Assembly: GCF_020251205.1 (NCBI RefSeq)
Contig: NZ_JAIWYX010000013.1
Location: forward strand, 1-64,000
Direction: 5' to 3'
Source: Arthrobacter sp. M4
GTDB lineage: Bacteria > Actinomycetota > Actinomycetes > Actinomycetales > Micrococcaceae
Length of the DNA stretch: 64,000 bases
Made by a program: the position numbers and the translations under genes. This document shows, in pieces, positions 44,287-52,238 of this stretch. A model generated the notes under the pieces. The model was not told the DNA's origin. It saw nothing but the letters and a program-made list of their open reading frames with translations, and made no database searches. The stretch's first letter is position 1; each line of letters opens with the position of its first letter.

Positions 44287-45321
44287 TCAGCGATCCGCGG
44301 TCGTGGTTCTCAGTCGAACGTTTGGTGCGATGCGGGCCAGCCGCCCGCCGATCAACCACTCAGTCATCAAGAGGTGATCTCCGTGAGACGTGAGCCCGTG
44401 GGGGCTGTTGAAGACAGCAGGCTCGAGCGATGGCGCGGCAAGGGTGTTGCCGTCGGTGCCGACCTCGTTCGGCCAACCCGGATGATTGGTCGAACGGCCT
44501 CGGCGTGTTTCGAGTGTTCGGACAAAATTGTTGGAAGCGTCGAATTCGGCGATGCCGCCAAAAAGTTCCGTCACGTAGAGGTGGCCATCAAGCATGGCCA
44601 GCGAGGAAGGGCTGTCGAGATCGTTCTCGCCGAACTCTCCCTTGTAAGTACCGTCGAGGTGGAGACGCACGAGCCGATGGTGGCTGCGGTCGGCGACGAC
44701 GACCTCGAGATCGCCGTCTACGGTGCGCAACAGGATGCCGTGAGGGCAATCGAACACACGGCCCGATTCCGAGCCGTCGACGGTACCTCTGTAGGTTCCA
44801 TGGCCGGTGAAGCGGTGGACCAGGTTCGCGCCGTAACCGTCTGCGATCCAGACCTCGTGCTCGCCGGCGGCGGTCACCGCCGTGGTGATCGACGTGGGGC
44901 GCCACACGTCTTTGCGGTAGGCGTCAATGTCCGGCTGGGCAAACTCGACAACGATGCCGCCGTCGGAGACGTCGACAAAGGCGGCGTGGCCCGGGGTGAA
45001 CTCCTCGAGGTAGTGCCCGGCGTCATCCAGGCGCGTCATGCGGTAGCCCGGATCCGCGACCGCAAGCACTCCATCAACTCCGCTCAGCGCGATCCCGTGG
45101 AGCTCAGGGAAGGGTACGGGCACGATGCGAGTGGAACGGCCTGGCGCTATCTCGAGGAGCGCGTATCCCTCGGGGTGGGCGCAATAGATGGTCCCTGTGG
45201 CGTCGACGGCGATCCCTGAGTGCATCCAGCCCTGCGTTGCCGGGAGCGACTCAGTCAGGTCCTCCCAGCCCTCGACGGCCCGGGTCACCGGTTCGGCGCA
45301 AGGCAGGACGTTCAGGCCCAT
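44287..45321 (-). CDS. NHL/SMP-30-like beta-propeller protein
   Basis: About 344 aa of repeated propeller blades: HSGIAVDATGTIYCAHPEGY, HGIALSGVDGVLAVADPGYR, EHEVWIADGYGANLVHRFTG, DLEVVVADRSHHRLVRLHLD, SSLAMLDGHLYVTELFGGIA and HGLTSHGDHLLMTEWLIGGR. There is no signal peptide, so it is cytosolic. Related folds include lactonases (SMP-30) and NHL lyases; hydrolysis of a sugar lactone would fit. ATG 45321 overlaps the DUF2470-like gene by 10 bp. The open frame upstream of it is a shadow of that gene. Confidence 0.7.
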   Translation of the reverse strand: MGLNVLPCAEPVTRAVEGWEDLTESLPATQGWMHSGIAVDATGTIYCAHPEGYALLEIAPGRSTRIVPVPFPELHGIALSGVDGVLAVADPGYRMTRLDDAGHYLEEFTPGHAAFVDVSDGGIVVEFAQPDIDAYRKDVWRPTSITTAVTAAGEHEVWIADGYGANLVHRFTGHGTYRGTVDGSESGRVFDCPHGILLRTVDGDLEVVVADRSHHRLVRLHLDGTYKGEFGENDLDSPSSLAMLDGHLYVTELFGGIAEFDASNNFVRTLETRRGRSTNHPGWPNEVGTDGNTLAAPSLEPAVFNSPHGLTSHGDHLLMTEWLIGGRLARIAPNVRLRTTTADR

Positions 45322-45581
45322 CGGGCCGCTTCCTGCATCTCCAGCAGATATGAGCGGATGTCCTCGCGTCGGGTGAGCGGCGCGGGCCAAGCAATCCGGC
45401 CAGCGACTACGTCCGGGATGTCGGACACCTGCAGTACGAGTTCGGTGCTCGTGATGTCCACGATCTTCGCCTTGTCGGTGGCGAACCCGTGAGCTCGGGC
45501 GATGTCGGTCAGGGCGTCGGCCTGGTTCTGGTTCATGTAAGACGCGATGAAGTCGACGGTGTCTTCGGTGGGGTGGTACAC
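45312..45581 (-). CDS. DUF2470-like small protein
   Basis: An 89-aa protein. The segment FIASYMNQNQADALTDIARA followed by HGFATDKAKIVDITSTELVL, and a C-terminal REDIRSYLLEMQEAARW, match the layout of DUF2470, the C-terminal domain of HugZ-type haem-utilisation proteins (H-M-N-x-D-H-x-D-A-L). Here the canonical His and Asp positions are replaced (YMNQNQADAL). First gene of the minus operon, directly downstream of two LacI-type operators. The function is unknown; a haem or flavin link would suit a P450 locus. Confidence 0.6.
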   Translation of the reverse strand: MYHPTEDTVDFIASYMNQNQADALTDIARAHGFATDKAKIVDITSTELVLQVSDIPDVVAGRIAWPAPLTRREDIRSYLLEMQEAARWA

Positions 45582-45619
45582 GGTACCTCCATTGGTATCG
45601 AGGATCCCTGCACAGCCAG

Positions 45620-45637
45620 TATTGGCGCGCTCTACTA
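45620..45637. promoter_or_regulatory. LacI-type operator, propeller operon site A
   Basis: TATTGGCGCGCTCTACTA, a variant of TGTTAGCGCGTGCTAACA found at the P450 promoter. It lies about 40 bp upstream of the DUF2470-like gene, between it and the repressor gene. Confidence 0.55.
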
Positions 45638-45645
45638 TCTGTAAA

Positions 45646-45663
45646 TAATAGCGCGTGCCAACA
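45646..45663. promoter_or_regulatory. LacI-type operator, propeller operon site B
   Basis: TAATAGCGCGTGCCAACA, 15 of 18 bases identical to the P450 operator at 46982-46999. Its spacing of 26 bp to site A suggests cooperative binding. It probably represses the minus operon by the LacI protein encoded at 45680-46702. Confidence 0.7.
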
Positions 45664-45679
45664 TAAGTGCAAATCGAGG

Positions 45680-46702
45680 TCAGCGGCCGCGGTAGAAGCT
45701 GGAGGAGCCGCGGATGATCAACTGCGGGGCGAGGGTAAGGGTCTGGTCGGCGAGCGTCGGGTCGGCGATCCGATCGAGCAGGAGGGCGGCAGCGTTCGCG
45801 CCCATAGCGCGTGCCTGCGGGTCGACTGACGTGAGGTCGACTCCGGGATAGGCGGCGGGACGGGTGTTGTCGTAGCCGACGACGGCAAGGTCGTGGGGAA
45901 CGCGGAGCCGCTCACGTTGGGCGCAGGTGAGTGCACCGATGGCGGTCGAGTCGTTGTAGCAGAGCACTGCCGTAGGGAGCATACCCGAGCGGCGCATCTT
46001 GAGAAGAGCCCGTTCTCCCCCGGTTTCGCTCGCGTCGCCATCGACGACACGGGTCGGCAGGGACTCCTCGGACATGGCTTCTGCGTAGCCGGCTCGGCGG
46101 GCGGTGTTCTGCTGGGTGGCTGGGCCGGCGATGTACACGATGTCGCGGTGACCCTGTCCTATCAGGTGCTTGGTTGCCTGGTAGGAACCGAGGCGGTCGT
46201 CGCCGTGCACGGCGTCGACGCGGTCGATCCGCGGGTCCTCGCCAATGGTTACTGTGGGTGTCCCGGCGAGCAGGCGCGCAAGATCAAGCTGATCGGGTAT
46301 ATGCGTCGCGAGGAGAACGCCGTCTGCCCGGAGACCGATGAGAGACTCGATCCCTGCCGTTAGGCTCTCCCGGTCCCGATTGTTCGTAGAGAGCAGGAGC
46401 TGAAACCCAGCGGGCTGGATTACATCAAGAACGCCGTCGGCGAAGTCGGCGTACACCTGGTTGTGTAGGTCGAAGATCGTGAGGCCGATCGAGTTGGTGC
46501 GGCGCGCAGCGAGGCTGGCCGCGAGAACGTTCCTCCGATACCCGAGCCTCTCGGCGGCCCGCAGCACGAGCCCGCGCTTCTCGTCGGAGACGTAACCGAC
46601 ATCGCGCATCACGAGCGAGACCAACTGGCGGGAGACTCCGGCTTCGCGGGCGACGTCGGCCATAGTCACGGAACGGACATCACCTTGGGAAGCTGCTGCC
46701 AT
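45680..46702 (-). CDS. LacI-family repressor of the P450 locus
   Basis: A 340-aa repressor: VTMADVAREAGVSRQLVSLV (helix-turn-helix), YRRNVLAASLAARRTNSIGL (hinge), VTIGEDPRIDRVDAVHGDDR and VVGYDNTRPAAYPGVDLTSV (ligand core). ATG 46702 is chosen; a TTG six codons upstream and a later GTG are alternatives. The gene lies between the P450 operon (plus) and the DUF2470/propeller/permease operon (minus), each preceded by matching operators. The effector is probably the sugar-like substrate. Confidence 0.85.
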   Translation of the reverse strand: MAAASQGDVRSVTMADVAREAGVSRQLVSLVMRDVGYVSDEKRGLVLRAAERLGYRRNVLAASLAARRTNSIGLTIFDLHNQVYADFADGVLDVIQPAGFQLLLSTNNRDRESLTAGIESLIGLRADGVLLATHIPDQLDLARLLAGTPTVTIGEDPRIDRVDAVHGDDRLGSYQATKHLIGQGHRDIVYIAGPATQQNTARRAGYAEAMSEESLPTRVVDGDASETGGERALLKMRRSGMLPTAVLCYNDSTAIGALTCAQRERLRVPHDLAVVGYDNTRPAAYPGVDLTSVDPQARAMGANAAALLLDRIADPTLADQTLTLAPQLIIRGSSSFYRGR

Positions 46703-46945
46703 AAATGTAGCGTACCCCAATCATGGCACGCGCCATGAGTCAATCCACAACGATAAAGCAAGCGAGAAGGTCGCCCGCACGCTCTGCTCCATCGACTTTG
46801 ACCAAACGAGATTTCCGTCTGTCAAACGGGACCATACATGCGCCAGCCGCTCAAGGCGAGCGACGGCGACGCATGTCTTTCTTGGGCAGTGCGACGGCCC
46901 CGACGCATGACGCCGTCGCTTGCGCGACCGGCCCCTCGTTTCCTG

Positions 46946-46974
46946 TTGACACACATGATGGCGCGCTCTAACAT
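46946..46974 (+). promoter_or_regulatory. Sigma70-type promoter of the P450 operon
   Basis: TTGACA at 46946-46951 and TAACAT at 46969-46974 with a 17-base spacer, a near-consensus promoter pointing at the P450 gene. A half operator (GCGCGCTCTAACA, 46961-46973) overlaps the -10. Confidence 0.75.
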
Positions 46975-46981
46975 CGAACAA

Positions 46982-46999
46982 TGTTAGCGCGTGCTAACA
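46982..46999. promoter_or_regulatory. LacI-type operator at the P450 transcription start
   Basis: TGTTAGCGCGTGCTAACA, a near-perfect palindrome with a central CG, starting 7 bases after the -10 element and so covering the expected start point. It is the classic position for repression. Best match to the sites at 45620-45663. Confidence 0.8.
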
Positions 47000-47022
47000 C
47001 GACCCAATGGAGGGAAGCGTCG

Positions 47023-48258
47023 ATGTCCATCAACATCGAGAAGCCGTACATCGAGAGCGAGTACGCGCCTATCTACGACCCGTTTACCCCGGAGTTCCAA
47101 GCCGACCCGTTCTCGGTGTACGAGCGCCTCCGCCGAGAAGCGCCCGTGTATTACAACGAGAAATGGAACTTCTACGCGCTCAGCCGGTTCGACGATGTCC
47201 GTGCTGCCCTGAGGGACCACGAAACGTACCTGAACTACCAGGGGGTCGACATCGATGATTTCGAGCAGGAGCAGAGCGGCTACCCCGGCATGCTGCCGAA
47301 CATCGACAATCCTCGTCACGATCAGCTCCGCGCCACCGTCCAGCGGTCCTTCATGCCGCGCAGCATCCGAGCACTGACCGATGAAGTCCGCCAGGTCTGC
47401 GACCTTCTGATCGACAAGTTCGCCGACCAGAAGGACGTTGACATCTCCGCCGACTACTCATGGCCGATCCCGTTCGAAGTGTTCTACAACTTCCTCGGCA
47501 TGCCGGAAGGAGACATCCGGGAGAAGTTCGTTCGATGGACCCACGGCATCAAGGACCGGAAGATCGGCTCCACCGAGCTGACTGACTTTGCCCGCGAGTC
47601 GTCGCGCGAACTACGCGAATACCTCGCCTACCTGTTGCGTGAGCGCCGCAAGAATCCGCGCAACGACGTACTCACCGCGATCGTCCAAGCCGAAATCAAC
47701 GGCGTCCCGCTCGCTCCTGAGGACATCGATTACGCCGCCGAGGCCACCGGCCTCGCCTTCGCGCTGTACCTCGGAGGCGTCGAGACCACCGCCGGCACGA
47801 TGTCGACTCTGTTCGAGCAGCTCGCGAGGTACCCCGAGCAGCAGCAAGCGTTGCACAACGACCCCATGCTCATCCCGCGCGCAGTCGAGGAGTCGCTGAG
47901 GTACCGCACGATCTTCCAGGTCACCGCCCGCACGACCTCCCGCCCCGTGGAGGTGGATGGTGTGCAGATCCCCGAGGGGAAGCGAGTGTTCCTCATCCTC
48001 GGCTCCGCCAACCGCGACGAAACGGTCTTCGAGAATGCAGACCAGTTCGACATTTTGCGGACACCGAAGCCCCACCTCGGCTTCGGCGAGGGCCTTCACG
48101 GGTGCCTGGGCAACCCGCTGGCCCGCCTGGAGTCGACGGTGGCGCTGGAGCAGCTCGTGGCCCGCAAAGGCATGTTTGAGCTGGCAGGCGAGCCGCGCCG
48201 CTACATCACCACTCCGAACGCCTACGTCCTCGACCGAGTCCCGGTCGCGTTCAAGTAA
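47023..48258 (+). CDS. Cytochrome P450
   Basis: A 411-aa soluble P450. It has the I-helix LYLGGVETTAG (residues about 249-258, with Glu-Thr), the ExxR pair in EESLRYRT (Glu290, Arg293), the haem loop FGEGLHGCLG with Cys361, and the usual meander between. ATG 47023 is preceded by GGAGGG; the upstream extension starts before the operator and is rejected. It forms an operon with the flavin/2Fe-2S reductase 21 bp downstream, a two-component oxygenase layout. It probably hydroxylates or demethylates a sugar derivative or small natural product; the substrate is not predictable. Confidence 0.9.
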   Translation: MSINIEKPYIESEYAPIYDPFTPEFQADPFSVYERLRREAPVYYNEKWNFYALSRFDDVRAALRDHETYLNYQGVDIDDFEQEQSGYPGMLPNIDNPRHDQLRATVQRSFMPRSIRALTDEVRQVCDLLIDKFADQKDVDISADYSWPIPFEVFYNFLGMPEGDIREKFVRWTHGIKDRKIGSTELTDFARESSRELREYLAYLLRERRKNPRNDVLTAIVQAEINGVPLAPEDIDYAAEATGLAFALYLGGVETTAGTMSTLFEQLARYPEQQQALHNDPMLIPRAVEESLRYRTIFQVTARTTSRPVEVDGVQIPEGKRVFLILGSANRDETVFENADQFDILRTPKPHLGFGEGLHGCLGNPLARLESTVALEQLVARKGMFELAGEPRRYITTPNAYVLDRVPVAFK

Positions 48259-48279
48259 CTCAGCGAAAAGAGAAGAATC

Positions 48280-49275
48280 ATGTCCGCACTTGCTACCCTC
48301 ACCCACAGCTCGACCGTCACCTTTGAAGAGGAAGAACGCGAGATAAAGACGACTGTCGTCGCGCGTCTCGACGCCGCGACCGACGTCGTCCTGCTCACCC
48401 TCGCCGCGGCTGACGGATCGGAACTGCCCGCGTGGCGGCCCGGCGCCCACATCGATGTGCTCCTCAGCAACGGGATCACCCGCCAGTACTCGCTCTGCAG
48501 TGACCCGGACGACAGGAGCTCGTACACCATCGGCGTCCTCAACGCGCCCGCGAGCCGCGGGGGTTCCCGCTACGTCCATGAATCGCTGCACGTCGGCACA
48601 TCCCTAACGATCCGCGGACCACGCAATCACTTCGAGCTCGTCGATGCCCAGCGGTACGTATTCATCGCCGGCGGCATCGGCATCACGCCGATCGCCGCGA
48701 TGCTCCGCGAGGTCGAAAACGCAGGCAAGCCGTGGATGCTCTACTACGGCGGCCGCACGGTCAGCTCCATGGCGCTCCGCGAGGAACTTGAGTCCCTGGG
48801 CGACCGCGTGTCCATCTGGCCGGAGGACACGGCAGGATTCATGGACCTCGCCACGATCCTCGGATCCCCCGACGAAGACACGGTCGTCTACACGTGTGGA
48901 CCCGAGCCGTTGCTCGCCGCGATCGAGAAGATCTGCGACGCCAGGTGGCCGGAAGGCTCCCTCCATTACGAGCGGTTCGCGGCGAAGGCGATCGAGGGCG
49001 CCACGGACACGGCGTTCGAGGTCGAGCTCGCGAAAAGCGGCCGCCGAATCACCGTCCCCGCCGACAAGAGCGTGCTGGAAACCCTCGGGGAAAACGGCGT
49101 CCACATCCTCTCGTCCTGCGGCGAGGGCACGTGCGGCACCTGCGAGACCCCCGTGCTCGAGGGCGAAGTCGACCATCGCGACTCCGTGCTCACCAAGGAT
49201 GAGCAGAGCCGCAACGACTGCATGATGGTATGCGTCTCGCGCTCGAAGTGCCCGCTCCTGGTGCTGGACGTATAG
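48280..49275 (+). CDS. Phthalate-dioxygenase-reductase-type oxidoreductase (P450 redox partner)
   Basis: A 331-aa reductase in the order flavin domain, NAD domain, C-terminal plant-type 2Fe-2S domain. RQYSLCSDPDDRSSYTIGVL with SRGGSRYVHES is the flavin-binding part, IAGGIGITPIAAMLREVENA and VVYTCGPEPLLAAIEK the NAD part, and SSCGEGTCGTCETPVLEGEV with a late Cys the iron-sulphur ligands. It should carry electrons from NADH directly to the P450, with no separate ferredoxin. The N-terminus is about 25 aa longer than usual. It has a paralogue at 51199-52212. Confidence 0.88.
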   Translation: MSALATLTHSSTVTFEEEEREIKTTVVARLDAATDVVLLTLAAADGSELPAWRPGAHIDVLLSNGITRQYSLCSDPDDRSSYTIGVLNAPASRGGSRYVHESLHVGTSLTIRGPRNHFELVDAQRYVFIAGGIGITPIAAMLREVENAGKPWMLYYGGRTVSSMALREELESLGDRVSIWPEDTAGFMDLATILGSPDEDTVVYTCGPEPLLAAIEKICDARWPEGSLHYERFAAKAIEGATDTAFEVELAKSGRRITVPADKSVLETLGENGVHILSSCGEGTCGTCETPVLEGEVDHRDSVLTKDEQSRNDCMMVCVSRSKCPLLVLDV

Positions 49276-49289
49276 CCTGCGCTGCGGAT

Positions 49290-49721
49290 GTGAGTGACCA
49301 ACAGGCGGACATCGTGTTGACTTCCCTTCTCCCTGGTGACGCACAGGTCTCAATTGATCCGGTGGGCGTCCCAATCGGCCCCCTGGGTCCGGAGGTCTGC
49401 AATGGCGCCCGCCGGGCCCAGCGGCCGGACTCGAGTCGGAACGAGAACCCCGACGCCACCGCAGCGCCGGACCAAGCCTGGTTGGCCCGGGTGCTGCACC
49501 TCAAGCGGAGCGGTCCTGAACCCCTCTACTACCAGCTGGCGTGCAGCGTGGAAGCCGCCATCGCAGCGGGAACCATTCTCAGCGGGACCAGGCTCCCACC
49601 CGAGAGGGACATCGCCCACGAGCTATGCCTCGCCACGGGCACGATACGCCAGGCATGGTCGTACCTCGAAGGCCGAGGCGTGATCAAGCGCGCCAGGAAA
49701 ACTGGCACGTTCATCGCGTGA
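49290..49721 (+). CDS. Short GntR-type winged-helix regulator (second copy)
   Basis: About 143 aa, start uncertain (GTG 49290 tentative). The C-terminal half is a GntR domain: LHLKRSGPEPLYYQLACSVE, GTRLPPERDIAHELCLATGT and RQAWSYLEGRGVIKRARKTG. No effector domain follows. It closely parallels the protein at 9040-9351 (shared GPEPLYYQLA and GTFI end). It lies just after the P450 reductase, so it is part of that operon. The N-terminal 70 residues are low-complexity and may be non-translated. Confidence 0.65.
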   Translation: MSDQQADIVLTSLLPGDAQVSIDPVGVPIGPLGPEVCNGARRAQRPDSSRNENPDATAAPDQAWLARVLHLKRSGPEPLYYQLACSVEAAIAAGTILSGTRLPPERDIAHELCLATGTIRQAWSYLEGRGVIKRARKTGTFIA

Positions 49722-49781
49722 GCTTGCCTTTGCCGCTCTCTTGAACGCAAGGGGTCCCGTCAAGTACCGCCGGCATCCGTC

Positions 49782-50822
49782 CTATCGTGACAGCGGCGCC
49801 GGCGCCTGGCGTACGGGCAAAGTCGTGCTACGTTCGACCAGGTATGGCGGCACGAGGGTCATCTCGCCGGGCGTCGCATCTTTGTCCAGACGTCGAACAG
49901 CATGGGCTATCGCGCTTCGCGCCGTGGCCGCGGCATCTTGCCCGACTGTGGTCAGGGAGATAAATGGGAGGGCTGCCATGTGGACGTCGTCATATCCCAC
50001 GACGCTAATGTCCTCTGGCACGCGGATCCCTGCCGCACGCAGGCCGAACATGAACCCGACCGCAACGCGGTCGTTGTAGCAGATAACTGCGCTTGGGAGC
50101 GAATCTTGTTCCCGTGCCAGCGCTTCTGCAGCCCTGATGCCCTGGACTTCTGTGTTTCCGCCTTCGAGGACACGGATGAACTCGCCCAGGTTCTGTCTCT
50201 TCATAAGCTTCCGATAGCTGCGACGCCGGTCGGATGCGCCGTGAATCTTGGCACCATCGAGGTGTGCAATGTTTCTGTGGCCCAGGGACGTCAGATACTT
50301 CAGGGCTGTGTCAACGACCTCTTCGTCGGCAGTCATGACCACGTCGATGGCCGCGTGCGCTATGCGGCGGGAGATGGCAATCGTGGGCACCCGCTCAGCG
50401 ACATCGGCAAGCCAGCTCTCTGGCTGCTGAGGTGCCACGAGCAGGAGCGCCTCGCAGCGGTCACGAAGGAGACCGTCTATGGCGTCCACCTCCGGACGGG
50501 TTTCAGTGGTCGCGCTTAGAACAAGATCGTACTCGGCGGCGGCCGCGACCGGATACATCGCCTCGACCAAATCCGAATGGAAGGCGTCCTGTACTTGGAA
50601 AACAACGCCCAGCAAGCGTGTCCTGCTGCGACGCAGCATTCGGGCACGATTGTCCAGCTGATATCCCAAATCTGCGGCCGCCTGAAGTACCCGCGCCCGC
50701 GTTACCGGGCTGGCGCCGGGGACCTCCCGAAAGACCGTTGAAACCAACGACCGCGATACGCCAGCACGGGCGGCGACATCTGCCATTGTCGGATTTTTCC
50801 CGGAAGCGGAGATCTCTTCCAT
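49782..50822 (-). CDS. LacI-family repressor of the second sugar cluster
   Basis: A 346-aa repressor: PTMADVAARAGVSRSLVSTV (helix-turn-helix), YQLDNRARMLRRSRTRLLGV (hinge), and ligand core with SVVGYDDVHMAALPFISLTT. ATG 50822 follows GGGGAGG by about 11 bases; a longer in-frame start is rejected as it overlaps the operator array. It is divergent from the reductase/AKR/ABC cluster, and TATGGATCGATCCATA-like sites lie both in front of it and at 62.2 kb. Confidence 0.85.
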   Translation of the reverse strand: MEEISASGKNPTMADVAARAGVSRSLVSTVFREVPGASPVTRARVLQAAADLGYQLDNRARMLRRSRTRLLGVVFQVQDAFHSDLVEAMYPVAAAAEYDLVLSATTETRPEVDAIDGLLRDRCEALLLVAPQQPESWLADVAERVPTIAISRRIAHAAIDVVMTADEEVVDTALKYLTSLGHRNIAHLDGAKIHGASDRRRSYRKLMKRQNLGEFIRVLEGGNTEVQGIRAAEALAREQDSLPSAVICYNDRVAVGFMFGLRAAGIRVPEDISVVGYDDVHMAALPFISLTTVGQDAAATARSAIAHAVRRLDKDATPGEMTLVPPYLVERSTTLPVRQAPAPLSR

Positions 50823-50903
50823 GGTTACTTTGCCTCCCCTGTCGCCTGCCTGGCCTAAGTTACGCGGGGCGAGCATGTTGCGCTCCCGTGTGACCCAGCT
50901 TAC

Positions 50904-50933
50904 TATAGATCGTGACATATAGATCGTGCCATA
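50904..50933. promoter_or_regulatory. Overlapping LacI-type operator pair (left array)
   Basis: TATAGATCGTGACATA at 50904-50919 and TATAGATCGTGCCATA at 50918-50933 share two bases. Both are variants of TATGGATCGATCCATA. They lie upstream of the divergent repressor gene. Confidence 0.75.
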
Positions 50934-50994
50934 AGGGTGGCCCCTCTTGAGAATGCGAGCCCCAGGTTGCGAGTCCGCCTATCCAAGGCGTCGT

Positions 50995-51010
50995 TATGGA
51001 TCGATCTATA
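50995..51010. promoter_or_regulatory. LacI-type operator (left array, site 3)
   Basis: TATGGATCGATCTATA, 15 of 16 bases matching the perfect palindrome 39 bp downstream. It lies in the divergent region between repressor and reductase genes. Confidence 0.8.
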
Positions 51011-51033
51011 GAAGAGTTTGAAGAGGTCACTTT

Positions 51034-51049
51034 TATGGATCGATCCATA
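51034..51049. promoter_or_regulatory. LacI-type operator (left array, perfect palindrome)
   Basis: TATGGATCGATCCATA, an exact 16-bp palindrome about 150 bp before the reductase ATG. It defines the consensus for the array at 50904-51049 and the copy array at 62190-62242. Confidence 0.85.
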
Positions 51050-51198
51050 GAAAATGACGCGCTTATTCAGGTGCCGCAACGGGCACCGTAACGGCTGCCG
51101 GTCCGCTACCGGAGCCCCCCAACGCAGAGGTTCGGGGCAACAGTTTCATCACCCCGCCGACAACGCAGGGTTCCCTTTGGCAATGGAGGCCACCACGA

Positions 51199-52212
51199 AT
51201 GACCACAGACCCCGCTGAGCACATCGATACTTTGCAACATAAGACAACGAGTACAACTGTCATGGCTAGAGAATTTGAAGCCGATGTCAGGGTGGAGGAG
51301 AAGCGCGAAGTTGCGGAAGGTGTCGTCATGCTGTCGCTGCGCAGCGTCGGAGGTCACTCGCTTCCCTCATGGACTGCCGGCGCGCATATCGACCTGATCC
51401 TCCCCGGCGACGCACCGACGCGCCAATACAGCCTGTGCGGAAGTACTGTCGAGCACACATATCGCATCGGAATCCTGCGCGACCCAAACAGCCGCGGCGG
51501 CTCGAGCTACGTCTACGACAAGCTCCAGACCGGTGACGTCATCCGTATCCGCGGGCCACGCAACCACTTCGCCCTGAATGACTCTCCCCGCTACATCTTT
51601 ATCGCCGGTGGCATTGGGATCACGCCGATACTGGCCATGATCACTGAAGCGCAGAAGGCAGGTGCCGAATGGCAGCTGGTATATGGCGGGCGCATGCGCT
51701 CATCAATGGCGTTCCTTGACGAGCTCGCGGTCTATGGGGACCGGGTGTCGATCCAGCCGCAAGACGAGGTGGGACTTCTGGACCTCGATTCATTGCTCGA
51801 CAACCCCCAGTCCGACACCTTGGTCTACTGCTGTGGGCCCGAACCCTTACTTGCAGCGGTCGAGCAGCGTTGCACCGCGTGGCCCTCCGGGTCGCTCCAT
51901 TTAGAGCGTTTCGCGCCCAAGGCTCCCGCGGGACCTATCACCAACGTCACCTTCGAGGTCGTCTTGGCGCAGAGCGACCTCACACTCCACGTTCCGGCTG
52001 ACCGCCCGGTCCTGGACGTCTTGGAGGACGCGGGCATCCACATCCTCTCCTCTTGCCGTGAAGGAACTTGCGGCACATGCGAGGTCAAGGTTCTCGAAGG
52101 CGAACCGGATCACCGTGACTCAGTCCTGACCGAAGAGGAACAAAAGGCGAACGACTGCATGATGGTCTGCGTTTCCCGCTCACGCAGCAAGCGACTCGTC
52201 CTTGACCTCTAA
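51199..52212 (+). CDS. Second flavin/2Fe-2S oxidoreductase (PDR type) without adjacent oxygenase
   Basis: A 337-aa paralogue of the P450 reductase with the same domain order: RQYSLCGSTVEHTYRIGILR with SRGGSSYVYDKL, AGGIGITPILAMITEAQKAG, YCCGPEPLLAAVEQR, and SSCREGTCGTCEVKVLEGEP plus a late Cys for the 2Fe-2S cluster. GGAGG lies 8 bases before the ATG. It is the first gene of the cluster, but no monooxygenase or Rieske oxygenase gene is next to it. It may feed the P450 at 47023 or an oxygenase elsewhere. Confidence 0.88.
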   Translation: MTTDPAEHIDTLQHKTTSTTVMAREFEADVRVEEKREVAEGVVMLSLRSVGGHSLPSWTAGAHIDLILPGDAPTRQYSLCGSTVEHTYRIGILRDPNSRGGSSYVYDKLQTGDVIRIRGPRNHFALNDSPRYIFIAGGIGITPILAMITEAQKAGAEWQLVYGGRMRSSMAFLDELAVYGDRVSIQPQDEVGLLDLDSLLDNPQSDTLVYCCGPEPLLAAVEQRCTAWPSGSLHLERFAPKAPAGPITNVTFEVVLAQSDLTLHVPADRPVLDVLEDAGIHILSSCREGTCGTCEVKVLEGEPDHRDSVLTEEEQKANDCMMVCVSRSRSKRLVLDL

Positions 52213-52238
52213 CATCCGACCAACGATTGGGCATATAG

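Noticed and set aside
47611..48591. A 326-aa minus-strand open frame
   Set aside because: Antisense across the P450/reductase junction; composition typical of a shadow frame.
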